From CAZABG01 sp964460985 (lineage in GTDB: Bacteria > Chlamydiota > Chlamydiia > Chlamydiales > Parachlamydiaceae): a stretch of DNA of 30,276 nucleotides. Under the pieces are notes generated by a model that was given only the letters and a program-made list of their open reading frames with translations, made no database searches and was not told where the DNA came from. The translations under genes were made by a program, and so were the position numbers. This document shows positions 7,108 through 15,529 of the stretch, piece after piece (positions within the stretch are counted from its first letter, which is position 1; each line of letters begins with the position of its first letter). The stretch covers positions 1 to 30,276 of the forward strand of contig CAYWQX010000026.1 in assembly GCA_964460985.1 (NCBI GenBank). The letters run 5' to 3'.

Positions 7108-8097
7108 TTATCCACTAGCGGAAAGTGAAAGGGTCGCAATCGCAGGCAAGGATAGGGGATCTGAAACCCCCTTGTACTTATGATAAGCAAGCCCTGCGAT
7201 CATCGCTCCATTATCCAAGGTTAGAGCTTGAGAGGGGTAAAACACGTTAAACGGTTTCAAATATTCTTTTAAAGCTTGGCTGTTGATGACACCGCCGCCG
7301 ACAAGGACATTTTTTAAATGATGCATTTGCAGCGCTTTTTTCACTTTAGTTTGGACATCGGTAAAAGCTGCGTGCTGAAAGGAGGCTGCAATATCTTCTT
7401 TTATCGAATCATTCATTTCAGGAATTTTTTGAACGGTATAAAGGACGGCGGTTTTAAGTCCGCTAAAGGAAAAAGCTAAGGGGTTTTCTTTTACTTGGCC
7501 CGCCTTAAAAGGATAAAGGGGCTTTCCCGATCTCGCTAACTTTTCAATAATAGGTCCGCCCGGGTAGCTAAGACCCAGTATTTTTGCGCATTTGTCAAAA
7601 GCTTCTCCCAAAGCATCATCGGCTGTCTCTCCAATGATTTCATACTCTCCGAGCGTTTTGATGATCGCTAATGTAGAGTGTCCGCCCGATAAGATTAATC
7701 CAAGGGCCGGAAGATCGATCGGTTTTTCAGAGGACATTTGAGCCGCATAGAGATGCGCTTCAATGTGGTTGATCCCTATAAAGGGTTTATTCAGGGCGAG
7801 AGAGAAGCTCTTTGCGGCATTAAGGCCGATCATTAAAGCTCCAATCAGGCCAGGCCCTCTTGCCGCAGCAAATAGATCGATATCCTGAAGGGATAGGCCC
7901 GCCTGTTTCAAAGACTCTTTGATGACGGGGAGTAAAAGGTCGACATGTCTTCTACAAGCAAGCTCAGGGACAACCCCTCCATAGCACTTATGCAAATCAA
8001 TTTGCGAGCTGACAACATTCGATAAGATTTTTTTCCCCTCTTCGACGATGCTTACAGCCGTTTCGTCACAAGAAGTTTCAATGCCTAACACTCTCAT
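7108..8097 (-). CDS. tsaD: tRNA N6-threonylcarbamoyladenosine transferase TsaD
   Basis: An ASKHA-fold protein of 329 aa that transfers the threonylcarbamoyl group to A37 of ANN-decoding tRNAs with TsaB/TsaE/TsaC. Visible marks are MRVLGIETSCDETAVSIV at the N-terminus, ARGPGLIGALMIG (79-91), metal ligands H111 and H115 in NHIEAHLYA, LSGGHSTL (136-143), and the late metal-binding D295 in LTLDNGAMIAGLA. Length and motifs are those of bacterial TsaD. Its start overlaps the pgl stop as ATGA (8094-8097). The other subunits of the complex are not in this window. Confidence 0.96.
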   Translation of the reverse strand: MRVLGIETSCDETAVSIVEEGKKILSNVVSSQIDLHKCYGGVVPELACRRHVDLLLPVIKESLKQAGLSLQDIDLFAAARGPGLIGALMIGLNAAKSFSLALNKPFIGINHIEAHLYAAQMSSEKPIDLPALGLILSGGHSTLAIIKTLGEYEIIGETADDALGEAFDKCAKILGLSYPGGPIIEKLARSGKPLYPFKAGQVKENPLAFSFSGLKTAVLYTVQKIPEMNDSIKEDIAASFQHAAFTDVQTKVKKALQMHHLKNVLVGGGVINSQALKEYLKPFNVFYPSQALTLDNGAMIAGLAYHKYKGVSDPLSLPAIATLSLSASG

Positions 8098-8801
8098 AGA
8101 GAGTATTTTAGCAGGGAATTGGCTCCTTGATCAAGGATTAGTGTCACTTCTTTTTGAAAAGTTCTAAGCTTCTGGGCCGGGTACTCAGAAAAATCGGAGG
8201 CTCCTTCTACCACTGTTTTCACCATCGAGGCTTTTTCCTGACCCAGGACATATAAAACAGTATGATCGGAAGATTCAAGTTCGGGATAAGTAAAGGTAAT
8301 TCTCCAAATTTCTTTGGTGGGGAGAAAGTTCGCGACGACCCGCCTGTTGTCCGTGGTTAAGGCGTGCGTTTTTGGAAATAATGAGGCGATATGGCCATCA
8401 TCGCCCATTCCAAGCATGATCATGTCAAAGCGATAAGGGAGTTTGCTTTCATATTTTATGGCCGCCTCTTCAGGATCTCCGCTGTCATACATAGGATGCA
8501 TTTGGGAAAGGTCGACTAAATCCTTGAAACCTGCTTCCCAGGCCATTTTAAAGTTACTTTGAGGATCATCAAGAGGAACTGCCCTTTCATCGCTGAAAAA
8601 GACCCGTACTTTAGACCAGTCTATAGCGGCTTTTTGACCTGCAAGCCTTTGAAAGATGGCCTTGGGGGTCGAGCCTCCTGAAAGGGCGACATTAAATACT
8701 CCCTTTTTTTCGATGGCTTGATGAGCCTTTTTTAACCAGTCGCTAGTCGAAAAAGCGATCGCTCTTTCCTTGTCCCCTGGTATAATAATATTAAATCCCA
8801 T
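8094..8801 (-). CDS. pgl: 6-phosphogluconolactonase
   Basis: A NagB/DevB-type lactonase of 235 aa. N-terminal ALSGGSTPKAIFQRLA (39-54) and FSDERAVPLDDPQSNF (69-84) are the diagnostic segments, with LGMGDDGHIASLFP (131-144) carrying the active-site histidine. It hydrolyses 6-phosphogluconolactone, the second step of the oxidative pentose-phosphate route, and is encoded just after the first enzyme and its probable assembly factor. A Shine-Dalgarno GGAGAAG lies inside the preceding gene, 8 nt before the ATG at 8801; the two genes overlap by 11 nt. Confidence 0.95.
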   Translation of the reverse strand: MGFNIIIPGDKERAIAFSTSDWLKKAHQAIEKKGVFNVALSGGSTPKAIFQRLAGQKAAIDWSKVRVFFSDERAVPLDDPQSNFKMAWEAGFKDLVDLSQMHPMYDSGDPEEAAIKYESKLPYRFDMIMLGMGDDGHIASLFPKTHALTTDNRRVVANFLPTKEIWRITFTYPELESSDHTVLYVLGQEKASMVKTVVEGASDFSEYPAQKLRTFQKEVTLILDQGANSLLKYSL

Positions 8802-9768
8802 GTTTTAACTTCTCCAGCATAAGAAAATAGTCAGGGGAAACGCCTTCAAAAAAAAGCTCTCTCCAAAAAGTAAAACCTCTTTTTACAGGTGTCAAGGGAA
8901 AGTTTTGCGGCATTTGGCAGAAATCTTCGTATTCAATATGGATAGAGCAATTCAACCCTTTACGGACAAAAGAAAAGAAAGTGTTATTTTCTCCCGCGAT
9001 ATCCAAGGCGAGAATATCTCCCGGCCGCTCTTCCCGGCTCTCTTGGGGTTTGTAGACCACTTCAATTTTTTCCCATTTAAGCTTAGCTTGCAGCCAGGCA
9101 TTAAGGTACCTTGCCTGAATTTCGGGGTGAGGAAGACCCGGCGAGGAGTGAGAGTTATAGGTGATGGTAATAATCTTGGCTTTAGAGATCGCTTTTATTT
9201 CATCGGGATTATCAATTGTTGTAATTAAAGCTTTTCTCCAGCCAGATAAAGCGGCCCAATTCACATCTCTTAATTTAGGACTATGCATCTCAAGCATTCT
9301 TGAGGCAAATTGAGCTAAGTTGTGCACACAGATCGAGTCAAAAATAATTCTGTCTGCGTGTTCTGAAAGTTTAGTTAAAATTTCATTCGGGATAGAGGGG
9401 TCGGATCCCCACAGAAGAAAGGTGGGGATATCGGGTAAAAGAAGAGGTAGAATGATAAAGGGGGTTTTTTCGCGATCTTTAGGTCCGATCAAAATTTCGA
9501 TCAGATCGCAAGGGATCTCGGGATGAAAATCGGATCTGACATCAAAGGTGATCGGATCCTTATATTTTTCCTCTTCATGGATAAAAATGATGCGGCAGGG
9601 AAACTTTTCTACCAGCTTAGAAAGGAGTTGAAAAATGTATTTAGCCCTGTCATCCGTAGTGGTGTAAACGATGAGGGTAAAGAGGGCTGCCCGATTTTTA
9701 AGACCTTTAGCTTCGAACTGATCATCGAGCTCTTTCTCAATTAAGCTCGGATCTTTCAGCCGGGTCAT
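8791..9768 (-). CDS. OpcA-like glucose-6-phosphate dehydrogenase assembly protein
   Basis: 325 aa, between zwf and pgl. Sequence marks that point to the OpcA family are PCRIIFIHEE (57-66), LPDIPTFLLWGSDPSI (111-126, compare the family LPDLP.FLWW pattern) and DVNWAALSGWRKAL (168-181). OpcA is needed for activity or assembly of glucose-6-phosphate dehydrogenase in cyanobacteria and is also common in actinobacteria. The role here is inferred from family and position. The start overlaps the zwf stop as ATGA (9765-9768) and has a good Shine-Dalgarno sequence (GGAGG, 6-nt spacing). No membrane segment or signal peptide is seen. Confidence 0.8.
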   Translation of the reverse strand: MTRLKDPSLIEKELDDQFEAKGLKNRAALFTLIVYTTTDDRAKYIFQLLSKLVEKFPCRIIFIHEEEKYKDPITFDVRSDFHPEIPCDLIEILIGPKDREKTPFIILPLLLPDIPTFLLWGSDPSIPNEILTKLSEHADRIIFDSICVHNLAQFASRMLEMHSPKLRDVNWAALSGWRKALITTIDNPDEIKAISKAKIITITYNSHSSPGLPHPEIQARYLNAWLQAKLKWEKIEVVYKPQESREERPGDILALDIAGENNTFFSFVRKGLNCSIHIEYEDFCQMPQNFPLTPVKRGFTFWRELFFEGVSPDYFLMLEKLKHGI

Positions 9769-11291
9769 ACAATCCTCCAGCTTCTGCCATCTTTTTGGAT
9801 CATCTCATCGGCCGCTTTCGGACCCCAGGTCCCTGAGGCATAATTGGGGAAGTGGGTTGTAGGATTCTTTTTCCAGGCATCGAGAACAGGGCTAAAAATT
9901 TTCCAGGAAGCGATGACCTCGTCATCTCTTGCAAAGAGGGTGCTGTCACCTGCCATGCAATCGCAAAGAAGCCGTTCATACGCTTCGGGAGGTGTCGATC
10001 CAAAATATGATCCGTATCTAAAGTCCATTTTTACCGGTTGAATCATCGTATTCAAACCAGGGATTTTGCAATTCATTTTCAACGAAATCCCTTCATCGGG
10101 CTGGATTCTGATCACTAAAATGTCGGATTGCAGCGGCTTTTCTTCTGATTGGAAGAGAAAGCCTGGCGCTTTTTTGAAAGTGATAGCAATTTCGGTAGCT
10201 CTTTTAGGCAGCCTTTTACCGGCTCTTAAATAAAATGGCACACCCGCCCATCTCCAGTTGTCAATGTACAGTTTGCATGCCGCATAGGTTTCTACATTAG
10301 ATTCAGGGCTCACATTGCTCTCTTCTCTATAGCCTTTAACAGGCTCGCCATTTACATAGCCGGGACCATACTGGCCTCTTACGACAAATTCGTTCAATCG
10401 ATCTAAAGGAAAGGGCCTTACTGATTGAACGACTTTAACTTTTTCACCCCGGATGCTATCCGCCGAAAGGTTGGCAGGGGGCTCCATTGCAACTAAAGAG
10501 ACAAGTTGCATCACATGATTCTGAATCATGTCGCGAAGATTTCCGGCCTCTTCAAAAAATTTGCCCCTTGTTCCTATTCCAATTTCTTCTGCGACAGTGA
10601 TTTGGATGTTGTCGATGTATTTATTATTCCAAAGGGTTTCGAAAATCGGGTTTGTGAATCGGAAAACCAATAGATTTTGCACCGTCTCTTTTCCGAGATA
10701 ATGATCAATGCGATAAATCTGTTTTTCACTTAAATAGCGGGTGAGCTCTTTTTGCAAATGCTCTGCACTTTTTAAGTCCTCGCCAAAAGGTTTTTCGACA
10801 ATGACTCTTGTAAATTTTGAGCTATTGGCCTCATTTATAAGGCCATTTTTATACAGCTTTTCAACAATGAGCGGAAAGTAGCTGGGGGGAGTTGAAAGAT
10901 AGTAGATTCTATTGCCTTGAGTCTCCAATTTCGAATCGAGTTCATCGAGAAGCTTTTTAAGAGATTGATAGCCGGCATCTTCATGGAATTCTGAGCGGTG
11001 ATAAAATATTTGCTCGGAAAAAGAGCGCCATAAATCGGGGTCTGCTTTTACACGGGAATACTTGTTAATCCCTTCCAGCATTTCATTTCGAAACTGCTCT
11101 TGGCTCTTGTCACGTCTTGCAAATCCAACGCAGGCAAAATGGGCGGGAAGAAGGCCTTCGCGGGACAAATTGTAGAGTGCGGGAACGAGTTTACGATGGG
11201 TGAGATCGCCGCTTGCTCCAAATATAACCATGATGCAAGGGCTTGCTACTTTTTCATTGATCGAAAGATCGGAGAGAGGATTTGTTGTCAT
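9765..11291 (-). CDS. zwf: Glucose-6-phosphate 1-dehydrogenase
   Basis: 508 aa from the ATG at 11291. N-terminal FGASGDLTHRKL (24-35) is the NADP-binding loop, EKPFGEDL (166-173) and RIDHYLGKE (194-202, with the catalytic His and Lys) are the family signatures. It oxidises glucose-6-phosphate to 6-phosphogluconolactone with NADP+, giving NADPH. An in-frame TTG at 11300 would add three residues; the ATG is preferred although neither start has a clear Shine-Dalgarno sequence. It follows ruvX after 40 bp and is followed by the OpcA-like gene and pgl, so substrate, assembly partner and next enzyme are made together. Confidence 0.97.
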   Translation of the reverse strand: MTTNPLSDLSINEKVASPCIMVIFGASGDLTHRKLVPALYNLSREGLLPAHFACVGFARRDKSQEQFRNEMLEGINKYSRVKADPDLWRSFSEQIFYHRSEFHEDAGYQSLKKLLDELDSKLETQGNRIYYLSTPPSYFPLIVEKLYKNGLINEANSSKFTRVIVEKPFGEDLKSAEHLQKELTRYLSEKQIYRIDHYLGKETVQNLLVFRFTNPIFETLWNNKYIDNIQITVAEEIGIGTRGKFFEEAGNLRDMIQNHVMQLVSLVAMEPPANLSADSIRGEKVKVVQSVRPFPLDRLNEFVVRGQYGPGYVNGEPVKGYREESNVSPESNVETYAACKLYIDNWRWAGVPFYLRAGKRLPKRATEIAITFKKAPGFLFQSEEKPLQSDILVIRIQPDEGISLKMNCKIPGLNTMIQPVKMDFRYGSYFGSTPPEAYERLLCDCMAGDSTLFARDDEVIASWKIFSPVLDAWKKNPTTHFPNYASGTWGPKAADEMIQKDGRSWRIV

Positions 11292-11331
11292 GCTTATCAA
11301 GATAATTAAAGAGGGGAGATAAAGAAAACAG

Positions 11332-11775
11332 CTATTTGAGATTTAAGCGATCGAGATAGTTTTGAAGGATGATGACAGCTGCCACAGAATCAACGATTTG
11401 AGCTCGTTTTTTGCGGCTTAAGTCAAACTCTTTTAAACTTCTTTCCGCTTGAGCAGAGGTAAGCCTTTCATCCCATGTGTAAATGGGGCAATCGATATAC
11501 TTTTTTAGGCACTCGGCAAAATGAAGAACCTCATCGGCTAAAAAGCCTTTTGTGCCATTCAGCATAAGGGGAAGCCCGATCACAAGACTTTCAAAAGTAT
11601 ACTTGCGAGCTTGGGCGTCCTTTTTTAACTCTTCTACAAGCTTTTGAGCAGTGATTTCAGCTTTTTTTTCAGCCAAAAAAGTTTTATAGGGAGTTGCCAA
11701 AATTTTTGACTCATCGGATAGGGCGATCCCTATCCGTTTGAGTCCGAAATCAATGCCGACTATTCTACTTCCCAT
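11332..11775 (-). CDS. ruvX: YqgF/RuvX RNase H-fold nuclease
   Basis: 147 aa with the YqgF pattern: GIDFGLKRIGIALSD (6-20) holding the first acidic residue, VIGLPLMLNGTKG in the middle, WDERLTSAQAE, and the late acidic pair in the DSVAAVIILQNYL helix. This family acts as a Holliday-junction resolvase-like nuclease and in 5' processing of pre-16S rRNA. The start overlaps the pyrG stop by 11 nt and lacks its own Shine-Dalgarno sequence, which suggests coupled translation. The pyrG-ruvX-zwf order is, from memory, conserved in Chlamydia. Confidence 0.92.
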   Translation of the reverse strand: MGSRIVGIDFGLKRIGIALSDESKILATPYKTFLAEKKAEITAQKLVEELKKDAQARKYTFESLVIGLPLMLNGTKGFLADEVLHFAECLKKYIDCPIYTWDERLTSAQAERSLKEFDLSRKKRAQIVDSVAAVIILQNYLDRLNLK

Positions 11776-13381
11776 GATGCTTGATGACAGCCTGGATGAA
11801 GTCGCGGAATAAAGGATGCGCGTCGGTGGGTTTAGATTTGAATTCAGGATGGTATTGTACCCCTAACATCCAAGGGTGGCCCTCGATCTCAGCGATTTCG
11901 CATAAATTGCCGCCATCTAAAAAACCTGTGACATTGAAGCCTTTAGGCTCCATTTTGTCGAGGAATTTGTTGTTGAATTCATAACGGTGGCGATGTCTTT
12001 CGTAAATGACATCTTTGCCATACGCTTTATGGGCTAAGCTCCCTCTTTTTACTTTGCAAGGGTAAGAGCCCAAGCGCATAGTTCCACCGAAATCGGTGAC
12101 TTCCCTTTGCTCGCTTAAAAGGGAGATGACAGGGGCGTCGGTCATCGGATCGATTTCAGTGGTGTTTGCATTGGTAAGCCCTGCCACGTGTCTCGCAAAC
12201 TCGACTGCCAATACTTGCATACCGAGGCAGATGCCAAAATAGGGGATTTTGTTCTCGCGGCAATATTTTGCGGTCATGATTTTTCCCATCCAGCCTCTCT
12301 CGCCAAATCCACCGGGAACTAAATAGCCGTCGCAGCCTGCGATCGCTTTTTCAATACTTCCCTTTTCAAGGACTTTGTCGGCTTCGAAAACTTTGATCTC
12401 CAGATCTACTTGATGATGAACAGCCGCGTGTTTAAGCGATTCATAAATGGATTTATAGGCATCTTGGTGCTGCACATATTTGCCCACAACTCCCACGGTA
12501 ATTTTCTTTTTGGGGTTGCGGATCGCATGCATGATTTTATGCCATTCATCGAGCTTTGTATGGCTTTTGCAAGGGAGTTTAAGCAGTTCGCACACGAGTT
12601 GATCAAGCCCTTGTTCATGCAGCATGATCGGCACTTCATAAATGCTTTTTTCAACATCGGGCTCATCCATTACGCATTTGATGGGAACGTTGCAGAAAAG
12701 ACTAATTTTTTCTTTCACCTCTTCAGAAAGTGATTTTTCGCACCGGCAAAGAATGATATCGGGGAATATGCCGATTCCTCTTAAGAGTTGAACGGACTGC
12801 TGCGTGGGTTTTGATTTAACTTCACCGGCCGCTTTTAAGTAAGGGACATAGGTTAAATGAATGTTGATGCAGTCTTGGTGGTGCTCGTTTCTAAATTGTC
12901 TGATCGCTTCTAAAAATGGGAGCGATTCAATGTCGCCCGCCGTTCCGCCGATCTCAACAATTAACACATCAAGATTTTCGGCTTGTTTGGCAGCGGCAAG
13001 AATACGCGCTTTAATTTCATCGGTAATATGGGGAATCACTTGAACTGTTTTGCCAAGGTAGTCGCCATGTCTTTCACGTTTGATGACCGTATTATAGATC
13101 TGGCCGGAAGTTGCATTGGAGGCTTTCGAGAGAGGGGAGTTCGTGAACCTGTAATAGTGGCCAAGGTCGAGGTCGGTCTCGGCTCCATCATCCGTTACAT
13201 AGACTTCGCCATGTTGATAAGGGCTCATTGTGCCTGGATCCACGTTGAGATAGGGATCTAGCTTGAGAAGGGCCATCTTCAGCCCTTTCTTCTCCAATAA
13301 TAAACCAACGGCAGCAGAGGTTAAACCCTTCCCGAGAGAAGAGCAGACCCCGCCGGTTACAAAGACGTATTTTGTTGACAT
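11765..13381 (-). CDS. pyrG: CTP synthase
   Basis: 538 aa, normal length. The N-terminal synthetase domain begins KYVFVTGGVCSSLGKG with the P-loop (about 10-20). The C-terminal class I glutamine amidotransferase has nucleophile C385 in FGICLGMQ and the H511/E513 pair in QYHPEFKSKP. It makes CTP from UTP and glutamine. Its neighbour kdsB uses CTP to make CMP-Kdo, so the pair is a sensible functional unit. It overlaps kdsB by 25 nt (13357-13381), has no evident Shine-Dalgarno sequence and is probably translated after kdsB by coupling. Confidence 0.97.
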   Translation of the reverse strand: MSTKYVFVTGGVCSSLGKGLTSAAVGLLLEKKGLKMALLKLDPYLNVDPGTMSPYQHGEVYVTDDGAETDLDLGHYYRFTNSPLSKASNATSGQIYNTVIKRERHGDYLGKTVQVIPHITDEIKARILAAAKQAENLDVLIVEIGGTAGDIESLPFLEAIRQFRNEHHQDCINIHLTYVPYLKAAGEVKSKPTQQSVQLLRGIGIFPDIILCRCEKSLSEEVKEKISLFCNVPIKCVMDEPDVEKSIYEVPIMLHEQGLDQLVCELLKLPCKSHTKLDEWHKIMHAIRNPKKKITVGVVGKYVQHQDAYKSIYESLKHAAVHHQVDLEIKVFEADKVLEKGSIEKAIAGCDGYLVPGGFGERGWMGKIMTAKYCRENKIPYFGICLGMQVLAVEFARHVAGLTNANTTEIDPMTDAPVISLLSEQREVTDFGGTMRLGSYPCKVKRGSLAHKAYGKDVIYERHRHRYEFNNKFLDKMEPKGFNVTGFLDGGNLCEIAEIEGHPWMLGVQYHPEFKSKPTDAHPLFRDFIQAVIKHHGK

Positions 13382-14118
13382 AGGTAATGTTCTACTTTTT
13401 GTATATCTTCAGGAGTGTCTACTCCGATACTGAACCCATCTACATGGGCCACTTGTATGGTGTAGCCATGCTCCAAAACTTTTAATTGCTCTAAATCTTC
13501 AGCGATTTGCAAAGGAGTCTCGGGAAGAGTAGCATATTTCAATAAAAAATCCCTTCTATAAGCATAAATTCCGAGATGTTTATAGTATTTGTTTTCAGGT
13601 TGATAACCTTTTTTCCCGCCGGGAATCAAGCTTCGGCTAAAATATAGTGCACGTCCGTTTAGATCTGTAACACACTTTACGACGGACGGGTTCATGGCCT
13701 CTTCCTTTTTTAAAGGAATAACGGCTGTCGCCATCACCGCTTCAGAATCAATTTTGAGTCTTTCGATTACTTTTTCGATGATCCGAGGATCAATGACAGG
13801 CTCATCACCTTGAATGTTGATGATGATGTCAGCCGTTGAAAACGTCTGATTTTGAGAGATTACTTCCGCCAGACGATCGGTTCCAGTGGGACAGTGAGGG
13901 GAGGTCATGAATACGGCCGCTCCAAAACTCTTGGCATGCTCAAAGATACGGTCATCATCAGTGGCAATCACCAAATGATCGACCCCTTTTACTTTTTTGG
14001 CATTGGTGTAGGTATGCTGTAAAAGGGAGACGCCGTTTATCAGAGCTAAAGGTTTTCCGGGGAAGCGGCTGCTTTGATAACGGGCAGGAATGATGCCGAT
14101 AACTTGCAGCTCTTTCAT
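13357..14118 (-). CDS. kdsB: CMP-Kdo synthetase (3-deoxy-manno-octulosonate cytidylyltransferase)
   Basis: 253 aa. The nucleotidyltransferase start is GIIPARYQSSRFPGKPLA (8-25), followed by ATDDDRI (52-58) and INIQGDEPVID (100-110), the metal-binding region. It activates Kdo with CTP for lipopolysaccharide/lipooligosaccharide synthesis. It is the first gene of the long minus-strand run and is divergent from waaA, which uses its product. There is no Shine-Dalgarno sequence before the ATG at 14118, and a candidate promoter (14128-14156) would start transcription only 2-3 nt upstream. Confidence 0.96.
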   Translation of the reverse strand: MKELQVIGIIPARYQSSRFPGKPLALINGVSLLQHTYTNAKKVKGVDHLVIATDDDRIFEHAKSFGAAVFMTSPHCPTGTDRLAEVISQNQTFSTADIIINIQGDEPVIDPRIIEKVIERLKIDSEAVMATAVIPLKKEEAMNPSVVKCVTDLNGRALYFSRSLIPGGKKGYQPENKYYKHLGIYAYRRDFLLKYATLPETPLQIAEDLEQLKVLEHGYTIQVAHVDGFSIGVDTPEDIQKVEHYLCQQNTSL

Positions 14119-14127
14119 AACAGTGTA

Positions 14128-14156
14128 ATAGTAGCCTTTTTCAAGTTTTGAATCAA
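14128..14156 (-). promoter_or_regulatory. Candidate kdsB promoter (near-leaderless)
   Basis: On the minus strand: -35 TTGATT (14156-14151), 17-bp spacer, -10 TACTAT (14133-14128). Each box matches the consensus at four of six positions. The start codon A lies ten positions past the -10 box, so the transcript would have almost no leader. Confidence 0.4.
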
Positions 14157-14198
14157 AGTAAAGTTGATGATGAAAACACCCTTTTCCCCTCTAAATGA

Positions 14199-14227
14199 TA
14201 GACATCGCTTCGAGGAATCTTTATAAT
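14199..14227 (+). promoter_or_regulatory. waaA promoter (leaderless candidate)
   Basis: -35 TAGACA (14199-14204, five of six), exact 17-bp spacer, perfect -10 TATAAT (14222-14227). The ATG of waaA begins at 14236, nine positions after the -10 box, so RNA synthesis would start at or within 1-3 nt of the start codon. There is no Shine-Dalgarno sequence. Confidence 0.65.
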
Positions 14228-14235
14228 CATTTCTT

Positions 14236-15489
14236 ATGTTTAAATTCTTTTATTCGTGTGTCTTAGGGGTGTCCGCCATCCTCTACTCGCCTTTTTTCTT
14301 CTATCAAATGATTGCTAAAGGCAAATACCGTAAAAGCTTCTGGCAGAGACTTGGGTTTTCATTCCCGAAGGTTAAAAATCCCATCTGGGTCCATGGGGTT
14401 TCGGTAGGCGAGGCAAAAGCGATAGCTCCCCTTGTGAAGAGAATCAAGCAAGACTATCCCCAAACCCCCATCCTTTTTACCACTATTACAGAAACAGGGC
14501 TTGCCGAAGCTAAAAAAGCTTGTCCCGAGGCCGATTTTTTTGCCTATCTTCCCTTTGATTTTTCTATCCGCTCTATTGTGAAAAAGGTAAAGCCCAAGAT
14601 CGTCATTTTGTGTGAAACCGATTTTTGGTTCAATTTCATGGACGCGGCAAAAGATGAAGGGGCTAAAATCGTTGTGGTCAATGGCAAGCTCTCTCAAAAA
14701 TCGATGAAGCGATTTAAGCGCTTTTCTTTTCTTTCAAAACAAATTTTTAATCGGATTGACAAGATCATCTGTCAAAATTCCATTTACAATGAGCGATTCG
14801 AATCCCTTGGCATAAACCCTTCAAAATTGGAGGTGGGGGGTAATATCAAGCTTGACTCCGATCCGGGGTATTTAAATGACAATGAAATTAAATCTCTTAA
14901 AGAGGAACTTAAGCTTGGGGCTGGGCCTATTCTAGTGGTGGGCTCGACTCACGATCCGGAAGAAAAAATTTTTTTAAAAGCCTTTTGCGATCTTTTAAAA
15001 GAGTATCCTTCCGCTCAAATGGTTTTAGTGCCCCGCCATCCGGAGCGGTTTAATCAGGTGGCAAAAATTATCGAAGAATTTTCGCTCTCTTACGGGCGCC
15101 TTTCAAAAACCATTACAGAACAGCACCCTGTGGTTTTAGTGGACGCGATGGGAAAATTAAAAAAATGCTATCAAGTCGCAACGGTTGCTGCCGTCGCGGG
15201 TAGCTGGACGGACAAAGTTGGCGGTCACAACATTTTGGAGCCGAGTTTCTATGGAAAAGCGGTCCTTTATGGCCCTTACCTTCATACGCAGCCCGATTTT
15301 AAAGCGTTAATGAAAGATTATCAGGGAGGTGTCCAAGTTAAATCGGAAGAGATTGCTTTAGTTCTTATCGACCTCCTGAAAAACCCGGACCGCAGAGAGA
15401 GTCTCGCTTCGAATGGCAAACGAATGGTGGCAGAATGTCAGGGAGCTTTACATAGAACATATAATCATTTAGTTAATTATTTAAATTAA
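14236..15489 (+). CDS. waaA: Kdo transferase (3-deoxy-D-manno-octulosonic acid transferase)
   Basis: 417 aa, usual length for WaaA/KdtA. An N-terminal membrane anchor (about 5-23) precedes WVHGVSVGEAKA (51-62), whose E59 corresponds to the catalytic acidic residue of the family. VVGSTHDPEE and VPRHPERF lie in the middle, and VGGHNILEPSFYGKAVLYGP in the C-terminal GT-B half forms the CMP-binding region. It adds Kdo to lipid A precursor at the inner membrane; chlamydial forms are often multifunctional, which cannot be judged here. The start is supported by the anchor helix. It is divergent from kdsB, its CMP-Kdo supplier. Confidence 0.95.
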   Translation: MFKFFYSCVLGVSAILYSPFFFYQMIAKGKYRKSFWQRLGFSFPKVKNPIWVHGVSVGEAKAIAPLVKRIKQDYPQTPILFTTITETGLAEAKKACPEADFFAYLPFDFSIRSIVKKVKPKIVILCETDFWFNFMDAAKDEGAKIVVVNGKLSQKSMKRFKRFSFLSKQIFNRIDKIICQNSIYNERFESLGINPSKLEVGGNIKLDSDPGYLNDNEIKSLKEELKLGAGPILVVGSTHDPEEKIFLKAFCDLLKEYPSAQMVLVPRHPERFNQVAKIIEEFSLSYGRLSKTITEQHPVVLVDAMGKLKKCYQVATVAAVAGSWTDKVGGHNILEPSFYGKAVLYGPYLHTQPDFKALMKDYQGGVQVKSEEIALVLIDLLKNPDRRESLASNGKRMVAECQGALHRTYNHLVNYLN

Positions 15490-15529
15490 TTTGCTTTTAA
15501 TTTTTATTTTAAATATCCTACTAAAGGAT

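Noticed and set aside
11292..11300. TTG start for zwf adding three residues
   Set aside because: The downstream ATG at 11291 is adequate and neither start has a Shine-Dalgarno sequence, so the rarer codon is not preferred.
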